Assembly: GCF_016863015.1 (NCBI RefSeq)
Contig: NZ_BOOB01000021.1
Span: forward strand, 124,001-188,000
DNA: 64,000 nt
Reading direction: 5' to 3'
Origin: Microbispora amethystogenes
Lineage (GTDB): Bacteria; Actinomycetota; Actinomycetes; Streptosporangiales; Streptosporangiaceae
The notes beneath the pieces are model-generated. The model had not been told where the DNA came from. It was given only the letters and a program-made list of their open reading frames with translations, and did not search any database. Within the stretch, counting starts at the first letter, position 1; each line of letters opens with the position of its first letter. Shown piece by piece: positions 47,972 to 56,139 of this stretch. The translations under genes and the position numbers were made by a program.

Positions 47972-48888
47972 GCGGCGCGAACCCCGATCAGGCGCTGCGG
48001 CGGCTGGAGCTCACGGTGGTGCGGCGGCTCGACGGGCTGCTGCAGGGCCGCCACCAGGGCCTGATCCCCGGGCCGGGCAGCGAGCACGGCGACAGCCGGG
48101 TGTACGTGCCCGGCGAGGACGACGTGCGCCGCATGGACTGGGCGGTCACCGCCCGCACGACGGTCCCGCACGTGCGGGACCTGATCGCCGACCGGGAGCT
48201 GGAGACCTGGGCGCTGGCCGACCTGTCGGCCAGCATGGAGTTCGGCACCGCCGAGGTCTCCAAACGCGACCTGGTGATCTCCGCCGTGGGGGCGATCGGG
48301 ATCCTCGCCGGACGGGTGGGCGACCGGTTCGGCGCCTACGTCCTGTACGGCGACGACGTGCACCGGTATCCGGCCCGGCAGGGCCGGCCCCGGCTGTACG
48401 CGTTACTGCACTCGCTGCTCGGCGCGCCGCCCGCGCAGGGCTCGGTCGATCTCGGGGAGGGTCTGGAGATGATGGCGGCGGCGCACCGCAAACGGGGGCT
48501 GCGGGTGGTCGTCTCCGACTTCCTCGACCCGGCCGACTCCTGGGAGCCGCCGCTGCGCCGCCTGGCCGCGCGGCACCAGGTGCTGGCCGTGGAGGTGGTC
48601 GATCCGCGCGAGCTGGAGCTTCCCGACGTGGGTTTCGTGACCCTCACCGACCCGGAGACCGGGCGCTCGCGCGGCGTCCACCTGTCGCGCGGGCTCAGGG
48701 AGCGGTACGCCGAGGCGGCGGCCGAGCAGCGCTGGGAGATCCGTACGGCGCTGCGCCGGGCCGGGGCCGCGCACCTGGTGCTGCGCACCGACCGCGACTG
48801 GGTGTTCGACCTCGCCGGATTCGTGCTGCGGCAGCGGCGCACGGCCCATCTGATGCGGCGGGCCGCGGGCAGGAGGGCGGGCGCGTGA
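47968..48888 (+). CDS. DUF58-domain protein
   Basis: The 306-residue protein has the DUF58 pattern, with [53 protein letters not shown]-type N-terminal block (about residues 20-80) and a central [10 protein letters not shown] strand resembling a VWA MIDAS. ATG 47968 overlaps the MoxR stop (ATGA) and GTG of the next gene overlaps its own stop. It belongs to the MoxR-DUF58-VWA trio and is probably a chaperone client or co-factor of MoxR. Confidence 0.92.
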   Translation: MSGANPDQALRRLELTVVRRLDGLLQGRHQGLIPGPGSEHGDSRVYVPGEDDVRRMDWAVTARTTVPHVRDLIADRELETWALADLSASMEFGTAEVSKRDLVISAVGAIGILAGRVGDRFGAYVLYGDDVHRYPARQGRPRLYALLHSLLGAPPAQGSVDLGEGLEMMAAAHRKRGLRVVVSDFLDPADSWEPPLRRLAARHQVLAVEVVDPRELELPDVGFVTLTDPETGRSRGVHLSRGLRERYAEAAAEQRWEIRTALRRAGAAHLVLRTDRDWVFDLAGFVLRQRRTAHLMRRAAGRRAGA

Positions 48889-49832
48889 CCTTCCTGTCCC
48901 CCGGCTGGCTCTGGCTGTTCGTCCTGGTCGCGGTGCTGATCGCGGCGTACGTGGCGCTGCAGTTCGCCCGCCGCCGCTACACGCTGCGCTTCACCAACCT
49001 GGCGCTGCTGTCGCTGGTGGCGCCGGAGCGGCCCTCGTGGCGGCGGCACGTGCCTGCGGTGCTGTTCTTGATCATGATGGCCCTGCTGGTCATGGGCGCG
49101 GCCCGGCCCGCGGGCGCGGTCAAGGTGCCCAGGGACCGGGCCACCATCATGATCGCCGTGGACGTGTCGCTGTCGATGGATTCCAACGACGTCGAGCCCA
49201 CCCGGCTCGTCGCGGCCAAGCAGGCCGCCCAGCAGTTCGTACGGGACCTGCCGGACCGGTTCAACGTCGGGGTGGTGGCCTTCGCCCGTTCGGCGGCCGT
49301 GGTGATCTCCCCCACGACCGACCACGCGGCCGTGACCACCGCGATCTCCAGCCTGACCACCCGGGCCGGCACGGCGATCGGCGAGGCGGTGTTCAACTCG
49401 CTCGACTCGATCAGGTCGTTCGACCAGCGGGCGGTGACCGATCCGCCGCCCGCGGCGATCGTGCTGCTGTCGGACGGCGACAACACCTCCGGCCGGTCGG
49501 TCAACGAGGCCGTGGAGGCGGCGGTCGGCGCCAAGGTGCCGGTGTCCACGATCGCGTACGGCACGCCGGAGGGAACCGTCACGATCGACAACCGGTCGGT
49601 GCAGGTGCCGGTCAACAAGGCCACGCTGCAGTCGTTGTCGGACGGCACCGGGGGCCGGGCGTACACCGCCGAGTCGGGCAGCGAGCTGCGGGACGTCTAC
49701 GCCCAGATCGGCAGCTCGCTCGGCTACAAGGTGGTGCACCAGGAGATCACCCAGCGGTTCCTCGTCGCCGCGATCATCGCCGGGATGCTCGCCGCCGCCG
49801 CGGCCATGCTGCTCGGCGCCCGCATACCCTGA
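48885..49832 (+). CDS. membrane VWA-domain protein
   Basis: The 315-residue protein has N-terminal helices (about residues 7-27 and 58-76), an extracytoplasmic VWA domain with the MIDAS motif D93-V-S-L-S97 and the later [10 protein letters not shown] loop, and a C-terminal helix (about 287-310). This is BatA/YfbK-like. GTG 48885 overlaps the DUF58 stop by 4 nt. It is the third gene of the MoxR operon, a metal-dependent protein-binding partner exposed at the membrane. Confidence 0.92.
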   Translation: MTFLSPGWLWLFVLVAVLIAAYVALQFARRRYTLRFTNLALLSLVAPERPSWRRHVPAVLFLIMMALLVMGAARPAGAVKVPRDRATIMIAVDVSLSMDSNDVEPTRLVAAKQAAQQFVRDLPDRFNVGVVAFARSAAVVISPTTDHAAVTTAISSLTTRAGTAIGEAVFNSLDSIRSFDQRAVTDPPPAAIVLLSDGDNTSGRSVNEAVEAAVGAKVPVSTIAYGTPEGTVTIDNRSVQVPVNKATLQSLSDGTGGRAYTAESGSELRDVYAQIGSSLGYKVVHQEITQRFLVAAIIAGMLAAAAAMLLGARIP

Positions 49833-49837
49833 CCGGA

Positions 49838-51104
49838 TCACGCTCGCGTCCCGGCGACCGGCGCCTCATGGGCCGCCGCGCCGCCGGGCGCCGCCGGATG
49901 ACGGGGAGCCCGGCGGAAGGCCAGCCCGGCCGCCAGGCACGCCACGGGCACCACGGGAAGCACGTAGCGGTGGTCGAAATCGAGCACGGCCACCGGCGCG
50001 ACCAGCAGCGTGACGGCGACCGCCCAGGGCAGCGCCGCAGTCCGGGGCCGCCGTACCGCGCCCACGGCGCCCACCAGCAGGACGGCGGCCAGCAGCGGCC
50101 CGCGCAGGTAGGCCGGGTACTGGTAGGCGACGAGCAGATCGGCGTACGGCCGGACCGAGCGCATCCCGGTGAGACCCGGGTCGTATTCCCTTCTGACCTG
50201 CTCGACGAGCGGCTGATCGGCGGGTAGCGACCACATGCCTGCGGCGAAACCGAACGCGGGGACGACGCGCGCCGGGTGGGCGACGGGAGTCCAGGGGAAC
50301 GCGAGCGCGGTGTCCCTCGCCACGGCGCGCAGGTAGTCCAGCGGCTGGGCGGCGATGGCGCGCAGCGCGAAGGCACGGGCCCGGTCGTTGAGCGCGGCGT
50401 GCCCGCCGGGGAGCCGGTTGAGGGAGGACTCCCTCGCCCACACGTACTCCCCTGCGGCGTCCAGGACGGTCCCGTTCGGGCACAGCGGAGCGAGGTCCGG
50501 CGGAGGACGGACGACCGAGCAGTCCGCGAAGGTCATGGTGCGGGCCCACAGCGCGACCCCGTCCCCGCCGCCGATCGCGAACCTGCCGTGGACCCCGGCG
50601 TACCATCCCGCGTACGCGGCGACCGGCAGCAGGCCGGACAGGGCGAGCACGGCCAGGCGGCGCCAGGGGACGCGGCGTACGGCGAGCACCAGCACGGCGA
50701 GCAGGATCAGCGGCAGCGCGATCGTCCGCGTGAGGGCGGCTCCCGCGAGGAGCAGGCCGGCGGCCGCGGCGGCGCGCGCGGACGGCACCGGGCGGCGGGC
50801 CAGCAGAGCCGTGGCCGCCACGACCAGCAGGATGAACAGCGAGTCGGAGAGCACCGCGTGCTCCAGGCGGAGGAACGACGGCGTCGAACAGCACCGGCGC
50901 CGAGGCGGCCACGGCGGCCCAGCCGGGCAGGCCCCCGCGGCGCAGCGCCGCGTAGACGACGACGCCGGTCGCCAGCCCCATCGCGTGCTGCACGGCGACG
51001 ACCACCTCGACGCTGTGGAAGGGCAGGAGGGCACGCAGCAGCAGGGGGGCACGCCCGCGGCAGCCGGGCGTGCCCGCGGGCATGCCGGTGTCAGCGCTGG
51101 GCAA
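49838..51104 (-). pseudogene. membrane glycosyltransferase (ArnT/PMT-like), frameshifted and 5'-truncated
   Basis: Residues from about 51080 to 50885 read LLLRALLPFHSVEVVVAVQHAMGLATG in one frame, and from there on SFLRLEHAVLSDSLFILLVVAATALL in the next, to a stop at 49838. The two parts join into one GT39/PMT-like membrane protein if one base (a G near 50878) is removed. The usual first helix and the Asp-Asp loop before LLLRAL are also missing, so the 5' end is lost. About seven hydrophobic helices and the terminal DFDHRYVLPVVPVACLAAGL stretch remain. A sequencing error could explain the frameshift but not the 5' loss. Confidence 0.75.
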
Positions 51105-51243
51105 GCGGCCGGTGAAGGCAGGGATGGAGACTGGGGCGCCGGGCCGGACTCGGCCGCGACGCCACCGCGGCGGCAGGCGCGGGCGTGGAGGGGCGCCCGG
51201 TGCGGCTCGCGCCGCGACCTGGGCGGGGACCGCTTGGCCGTGC

Positions 51244-52245
51244 TCAGCGACGCTCGGGGCAGAAGGCGTCCCTGGGACGCGGCTGAGGGTTCGGTGTGGG
51301 ATTGACCAGCATGAGCGCCTGTCCGTCGGCGACCATGACCCCTTCGTAGACGTACCAGGAAGCCGGGGCGGACGGCCTGGCGCTCTTGGTGACGTAGGAG
51401 GTGAACTTCGCCCGCACGCCGCGCTCCCGCAGCAGGGGCAGGACCTCGGCGACGGTCTTGTTGACGTAGTCCACGCAGTGGAAGGGCTCGCCCTCCGCGT
51501 CGACGGCCTCCAGGATGCCGTAGCGCTCCCCCGGCCGGGCGGCGCGGCCGATCAGCACGATCGCGTGCCCGTGGAAACCGACCGGGATGCGGAAGCCGAT
51601 CGGGCAGCCGGCGAACCGCACGCACTCGCCCGGCGCCTCGATTGTGGTGATCGCGCTGTGGTCCCGGGTGCCGTCGAAATAGAGCGGCCGCCCCACCGAG
51701 GTCGCCGCCGTGGGCACGATCCGCACCTCCACGTCCAAGCCGCGCTGGCGCAGTTCACGCTGGTACGTCGCGGGATCGGCGAACAGGTCCCGCACCATGA
51801 CGACGTAGTGGCCGCCCTCCCGCCTGATGTCGAGCGCGGCGGAGGCCGGAGCGGGACCGAGCCCGGCCGCTCCGGGGACGAGCCAGGACACGGCGAGCAG
51901 GACGGCGGCGAGCGGGAGGACGACCGCCGCCAGGCGGAGCCGGACATTCCGGAGGGCCCTGCGGGCCATGTGCCGGAGCCGGTCCCGGTGACCGCATGCC
52001 GGAGCCGGCCCCGAGACGATCTCCTCCAGCAGCTCCATGGCCAGCGGTGTCATCCCCGGGCCGGGGTCGGGGGCGATCCCGGCGACCAGGCGGCGCAGGT
52101 CGCGGTCGCGCGCGGAGTCCTGAACGCGTCCACGCGCGCGGTCGTGTACTCGGTCGTGTACTCGGTCGCACGCGGGGTCCTGTACGGGACCATGTGCGCG
52201 ACCGTACGTGCCGCCGTGTGGGCGGTCCTGTGAGCGGTGGTCCAT
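51244..52245 (-). CDS. anti-sigma-like membrane protein (CU044_5270-like)
   Basis: The 333-residue protein has a cytoplasmic N-terminus with short Asp/Arg/His repeats (DRVHDRVHDRARGR), the segment LRRLVAGIAPDPGPGMTPLAMELLEEIVSG that resembles the CU044_5270 group, a transmembrane helix (about residues 120-140) and an extracytoplasmic domain with two cysteines (ECVRFAGC). In actinobacteria such proteins follow ECF sigma genes and may act as regulators of them. ATG 52245 overlaps the stop of the sigma gene by 1 nt (TGATG), behind GGAGAGG. That gene is broken, so this protein may have lost its partner. Confidence 0.65.
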   Translation of the reverse strand: MDHRSQDRPHGGTYGRAHGPVQDPACDRVHDRVHDRARGRVQDSARDRDLRRLVAGIAPDPGPGMTPLAMELLEEIVSGPAPACGHRDRLRHMARRALRNVRLRLAAVVLPLAAVLLAVSWLVPGAAGLGPAPASAALDIRREGGHYVVMVRDLFADPATYQRELRQRGLDVEVRIVPTAATSVGRPLYFDGTRDHSAITTIEAPGECVRFAGCPIGFRIPVGFHGHAIVLIGRAARPGERYGILEAVDAEGEPFHCVDYVNKTVAEVLPLLRERGVRAKFTSYVTKSARPSAPASWYVYEGVMVADGQALMLVNPTPNPQPRPRDAFCPERR

Positions 52246-52581
52246 CACGCCTCTCCTCCCGCCAGCGCCGCCATCCGGACCCCGTACCGGGCCATGTCCA
52301 CTCCCGCGGAGCTCAGCTCCGCGGCGAGGCGTTTGCGGGCCCGGTGCAGCCGGAGGCGGGCGGCCCCGCGCGAGCAGCCGAGCACCGTGGCGATCTCCGC
52401 CGACGCCAGCCCTTCCCAGCTCGCCAGCGCCAGCACCTCGCCGTCGTCGGGGCCGAGCCGCCAGAACGCCCGGCGTACGGCGTACGGCGTCGAGCTCCTC
52501 GTGGTCCGGGCCCACCGCTGCTCCCCCGTCACCGTTTTCCCCGCCATCTCGTACCTGTCCGGAAGGCCGGAAGTGTTTCAC
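52245..52581 (-). pseudogene. ECF sigma factor, 5'-truncated and frameshifted by a 7-bp duplication
   Basis: A complete sigma region 4 (GPDDGEVLALASWEGLASAEIATVLGCSRGAARLRLHRARKRL order) ends at TGA 52245-52247. The preceding linker, GPDHEELDAVRR, is in another frame. The two frames meet at GCCGTAC-GCCGTAC, a 7-nt tandem duplication at 52475-52488. Removing one copy restores EELDAVRRAFWRLGPDDGE. Region 2 (the -10 binding domain) is absent upstream, where the divergent methyltransferase gene starts. A short intact frame from ATG 52547 exists but codes only for region 4. Confidence 0.75.
52475..52488. repeat. 7-bp tandem duplication
   Basis: GTACGGC is repeated head to tail at 52475-52481 and 52482-52488 (plus strand). 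Seven is not a multiple of three, so it shifts the frame in the sigma gene. Confidence 0.9.
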
Positions 52582-52617
52582 CCCGTCTCCGCGGAGATCA
52601 CCGCTCCGCGCCGTTGG

Positions 52618-52633
52618 TACGTTTGGGCACGTG
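52618..52633 (+). promoter_or_regulatory. leaderless -10 for the RsmC-like gene
   Basis: TACGTT (52618-52623) lies 7 nt before GTG 52631 without a Shine-Dalgarno, the spacing of a leaderless transcript. Confidence 0.5.
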
Positions 52634-53293
52634 GCCCATTACTTCGAGGAGCGTCCCGAGGCGGACAGCCGGCCGGGGACGGTCACCCTGGTCCTCCCGG
52701 ATCTGCACCTGCGCCTGGAGACCGACAGCGGGGTGTTCTCCCCCGAGCGGATCGACGCCGGGACCCGGGTGCTGCTGGAGAGCGTGCCCGCGCCCCCGCC
52801 CGACGGCGACCTGCTCGACCTGGGCTGCGGCTACGGCCCGATCGCGCTGACCATGGCGTCCCGGGCGCCGGGGGCGACGGTCTGGGCCGTCGACGTGAAC
52901 CGCCGCTCGGTGGAACTGTGCCGTCGGAACGCCGCGAGCGCCCGCCTTGACAAAGTAAGGTCGGTGCACGCCGACGAGGTGCCGGACGACGTGAGGTTCC
53001 GGGCCATCTGGTCGAACCCCGCTATCCGGATCGGCAAGGCCGCCCTCCACGCCATGCTCACGCGGTGGCTCGACCGGCTCACGCCCGATGGCAGCGCCTA
53101 CCTCGTCGTACAGAAGCACCTGGGCTCCGACTCGCTGCAGCGCTGGCTGAACGAGCAGGGCTGGCCCGCCACACGGCTCGCCTCCAGGTCCGCCTACCGC
53201 GTCCTGCGGGTGGACGCCCGGCCCGCACCCTCCCCCACACCGTCCCCTCGACCGTCCGCCGTACGCGGCTTTTCCGGCGACCAGGAGCGATGA
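52631..53293 (+). CDS. RsmC-like class I methyltransferase
   Basis: The 220-residue protein has AHYFEERPEADSRPGTVTL (the N-terminal block of RsmC-like proteins), the SAM motif LLDLGCGYGPIALTMA, and WAVDVNRRSVELCRRN. Members methylate G1207 of 16S rRNA using SAM. The NPP(Y/F) catalytic motif appears as SNPAIRIGK, so the second Pro is Ala, which is unusual. A Pro/Ser-rich tail is present. GTG 52631 fits a leaderless promoter. The next gene starts inside the stop codon (ATGA), so the pair is an RNA-modification operon. Confidence 0.88.
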   Translation: MAHYFEERPEADSRPGTVTLVLPDLHLRLETDSGVFSPERIDAGTRVLLESVPAPPPDGDLLDLGCGYGPIALTMASRAPGATVWAVDVNRRSVELCRRNAASARLDKVRSVHADEVPDDVRFRAIWSNPAIRIGKAALHAMLTRWLDRLTPDGSAYLVVQKHLGSDSLQRWLNEQGWPATRLASRSAYRVLRVDARPAPSPTPSPRPSAVRGFSGDQER

Positions 53294-53856
53294 GCGCCCC
53301 GATGAACACGACCAACCCGCGTAGGCAGCTCAAGCCGACCGACGTCAAGCGGCTCAACCGCACCTGGCGCCGCAACACCGAGGGCCGTCTGGCGCTGATC
53401 CTCGAATCCGTCACGGGCCCCTTCAACATCGGCTCGGTCTTCCGCACCGCCGCGGCGTTCGGCGTGCAGACGATCTGGCTGGCCGGAAACGCCACCCCGC
53501 CCACCAACCCCAAGGCCCAGAAGACCGCGCTCGGCACCGACCGGCTGGTCGAGTGGCACGAGCCGGTCCCGGTGACCGACGCCGTGCGCGCCGCCAGGCA
53601 GGAGGGCTACCGGGTCGTCGCCGTCGAACTGACCGGCGACGCCGCGCCGCTGCACGAGGCCGCGCTGGACGGGGATGTCTGCCTGGTGCTGGGCAGCGAG
53701 GACCACGGCGTCTCCCCCGCCTGCCTGGAGGCCGCCGACGCCGTGGCCTACATCCCGCAGGTGGGGAGGGTCGGATCGGTCAACGTGGCGGTCGCGGCGG
53801 CGATCGCGATGGCCGAGGCCAGGCGACGGGAATGGGCGTCGATGGGCGCCTCGTGA
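53290..53856 (+). CDS. TrmH/SpoU-family RNA 2'-O-methyltransferase
   Basis: The 188-residue protein is a SPOUT (knotted) methyltransferase: motif 1 SVTGPFNIGSVFRTAAAFGV, motif 2 CLVLGSEDHGVSP, motif 3 YIPQVGRVGSVNVAVAAAIAM. It uses SAM to methylate ribose 2'-OH in tRNA or rRNA. The basic N-terminal block (QLKPTDVKRLNRTWRRN) helps RNA binding. ATG 53290 overlaps the RsmC-like stop (ATGA); ATG 53302 is also possible. Confidence 0.93.
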   Translation: MSAPMNTTNPRRQLKPTDVKRLNRTWRRNTEGRLALILESVTGPFNIGSVFRTAAAFGVQTIWLAGNATPPTNPKAQKTALGTDRLVEWHEPVPVTDAVRAARQEGYRVVAVELTGDAAPLHEAALDGDVCLVLGSEDHGVSPACLEAADAVAYIPQVGRVGSVNVAVAAAIAMAEARRREWASMGAS

Positions 53857-53913
53857 CCCAAATGTTCATGTCCGCGCGCTGACGCACTCTCCGAGACCCG
53901 GCATACTCCTTTC

Positions 53914-54711
53914 GTGCACCGCCGTTTCGCCTTCCTCGACCATCCCGGCCCGCTCGCCTTCGCGCACCGCGGCGGTGCCGCCGAGGGCCGGGAGAACACG
54001 ATGGAGGCCTTCTCCAGGGCCGTCGGCCTCGGCTACACCTACCTGGAGACCGACGCCCACGCGACCTCCGACGGCGTCCTGCTCGCGTTCCACGACCACA
54101 CCCTCGACCGCGTCACCGACCGCGCCGGGCGCGTCTCCCGCCTCCCCTACCGCGAGGTGCGCGAGGCGAGGATCGGCGGACGGCACGAGATCCCCCTGAT
54201 CGAGGACCTGCTCGGCACCTGGCCGGACGTGCGGTTCAACATCGACGTCAAGGAGAGCGCCGCGATCGCGCCGCTCGCCCACGCCATCCGCCGCACCGGC
54301 GCCCACGACCGGGTCTGCCTGACGTCGTTCTCCGACGCCCGGCTGTCGCGCGCCCTGCGCGCGATCGACCGGGAGGTCTGCTACTCGCTCGGCCCGCGCG
54401 GCCTCGCCGCCCTGCGCACCGCCGCGATGGGCGGCGGGTACGGCAGGCTGCTGTCCGGGCTGGCCCGGGCGGGGGTCCCGTGCGCGCAGGCGCCGATCGG
54501 GTTCCGCGGCCTGCGGGTGACCACCCGCGCCCTCGTACGGACCGCGCACGCGATCGGCATGCAGGTGCACGTGTGGACGGTCAACGACCCGGCGACGATG
54601 GCCCACCTGCTCGACCTCGGCGTGGACGGCATCATGACCGACAACATCAGCGGCCTGCGCGACGTCCTCAAGTCGCGCGGGCAGTGGCACCCCCGCCCGG
54701 TGGTCCCGTAA
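53914..54711 (+). CDS. glycerophosphodiester phosphodiesterase
   Basis: The 265-residue protein has the GDPD TIM barrel: FAHRGGAAEGRENTMEAF (catalytic His and EN), YLETDAHATSDGVLLAFHDHTLDRVTDRAG (Glu/Asp pair and HD), and the C-terminal VHVWTVNDPATMAHLLDLGVDGIMTD. It hydrolyses glycerophosphodiesters to an alcohol and glycerol 3-phosphate, in phospholipid recycling. GTG 53914 is leaderless-like. No signal peptide is seen, so it is probably cytosolic. Confidence 0.92.
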   Translation: MHRRFAFLDHPGPLAFAHRGGAAEGRENTMEAFSRAVGLGYTYLETDAHATSDGVLLAFHDHTLDRVTDRAGRVSRLPYREVREARIGGRHEIPLIEDLLGTWPDVRFNIDVKESAAIAPLAHAIRRTGAHDRVCLTSFSDARLSRALRAIDREVCYSLGPRGLAALRTAAMGGGYGRLLSGLARAGVPCAQAPIGFRGLRVTTRALVRTAHAIGMQVHVWTVNDPATMAHLLDLGVDGIMTDNISGLRDVLKSRGQWHPRPVVP

Positions 54712-54764
54712 CCCCCGTCCCCCTGACCCGCCCGGCACGACCGCTCCACACGCGAGGAGAGACG

Positions 54765-56114
54765 ATGACCGCCCCCCAGGTCGTTCAGGAGGAGCTTCCC
54801 GGCGCGCGACGGCGTGAGCAGCGCGGCTGGTACTGGTACGACTGGGCCGACTCGGCGTTCCAGACGACGGTCCTGACCGTCTTCCTCGGGCCGTACCTGA
54901 CCTCGGTCGCCACGACGGCGGCGGGCGGCCCGGAGGGCTTCGTGTCGTTCCTGGGCCTGGACCTGCGGCCGAAGGCGTACTTCACCGCGATGGTGACGAT
55001 CTCGGTGCTGCTCCAGATCGTGGTCATGCCGGTCGTCGGCGCCCTGGCCGACCACACCGGGCGCAAGCGGCACATCCTCGGGTCGCTCGCCTTCACCGGC
55101 GCGGCCGCCACCCTGGGGTTCTACCTCGTCTCGGGCGACGCGTACCTGCTGGGCGGCGCGCTGTTCCTGCTCGCCAACGTCACCTTCGGCTCGGCGCGGG
55201 TCGTGTACGACTCCTTCCTGCCCCAGATCGCCGGGGCGGAGGAACGCGACACGATCTCCAGCAGGGGCTGGGGCTTCGGCTACCTCGGCGGCGGCCTGCT
55301 GCTCGCGCTCAACCTGGTGGTCTACCTGTTCGCCGACATCGACAAGGGCCTGGCGGTACGGATCAGCCTGGCCTCGGCCGGCCTGTGGTGGGGCGCCTTC
55401 ACGATCATCCCGATGCTGCGCCTGCGCGACCGGCGGGTGCCGGTCCACGAGGCGACCGCGGCGCGGGCGGTCGCCGGCAGCGTGCGCCAGCTCGGCCGTA
55501 CGATCGCCGAGGCGCGCCGCTATCCCCGCACGCTGCTGTTCCTCGCGGCCTACCTGGTCTACAACGACGGCGTGCAGACCGTGATCGGGTTCTCCGCGAC
55601 GTACGCCGACCAGGAGCTGGGGCTGGGGCAGACCCACCAGATCGGCGCGATCCTGATGGTCCAGTTCATCGCGGTGGGCGGCGCCCTCGGGCTGGGGCGG
55701 CTCGCGGCGGTGTTCGGGACCAAGCGCACGGTTCTCGCCAGCCTGGTGGTGTGGACCGTGGTGGTGGGGGTGGCCTACTTCCTGCAGAAGGGCGCGGCCC
55801 TGCAGTTCTACGCGATCGCGTTCGCCATCGCGATCGTCATGGGCGGCACGCAGGCGCTGTCGCGTTCGATGTACTCGCTGGTGATCCCGCCGGGGCGGGA
55901 GGCGGAGTACTTCAGCCTCTACCAGGTCAGCGACAAGGGGTCGGCGTTCCTCGGCTCGCTGGTGCTCACGCTGGCGCTCCAGCTCACCGACAGCTACCGC
56001 ACCGCGATCGTCTCGCTGATCGTGTTCTTCGTCCTCGGATTCGTGCTGCTCACGACCGTCAACCTGCCCCGGGCCATCCGCGAGGCGGGCAACGAGGTCC
56101 CCGACCACATCTGA
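54765..56114 (+). CDS. MFS transporter, UMF1/Atg22-like
   Basis: The 449-residue protein has about 12 transmembrane helices and the UMF1/Atg22 hallmark YWYDWADSAFQTTVLTVFLGPYL at the N-terminus. The loops RTHTGRKRH-like HTGRKRHI and the later QALSRSMYSLVIPPGREAEYFSLYQVSDKGSAFLG are also typical. Atg22-like carriers export amino acids or related small molecules. ATG 54765 has GAGGAG 6 nt upstream. The gene follows a GDPD gene by 53 nt. Confidence 0.9.
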   Translation: MTAPQVVQEELPGARRREQRGWYWYDWADSAFQTTVLTVFLGPYLTSVATTAAGGPEGFVSFLGLDLRPKAYFTAMVTISVLLQIVVMPVVGALADHTGRKRHILGSLAFTGAAATLGFYLVSGDAYLLGGALFLLANVTFGSARVVYDSFLPQIAGAEERDTISSRGWGFGYLGGGLLLALNLVVYLFADIDKGLAVRISLASAGLWWGAFTIIPMLRLRDRRVPVHEATAARAVAGSVRQLGRTIAEARRYPRTLLFLAAYLVYNDGVQTVIGFSATYADQELGLGQTHQIGAILMVQFIAVGGALGLGRLAAVFGTKRTVLASLVVWTVVVGVAYFLQKGAALQFYAIAFAIAIVMGGTQALSRSMYSLVIPPGREAEYFSLYQVSDKGSAFLGSLVLTLALQLTDSYRTAIVSLIVFFVLGFVLLTTVNLPRAIREAGNEVPDHI

Positions 56115-56139
56115 GGGCGCGTTCTGGGAGGGATCGTCC

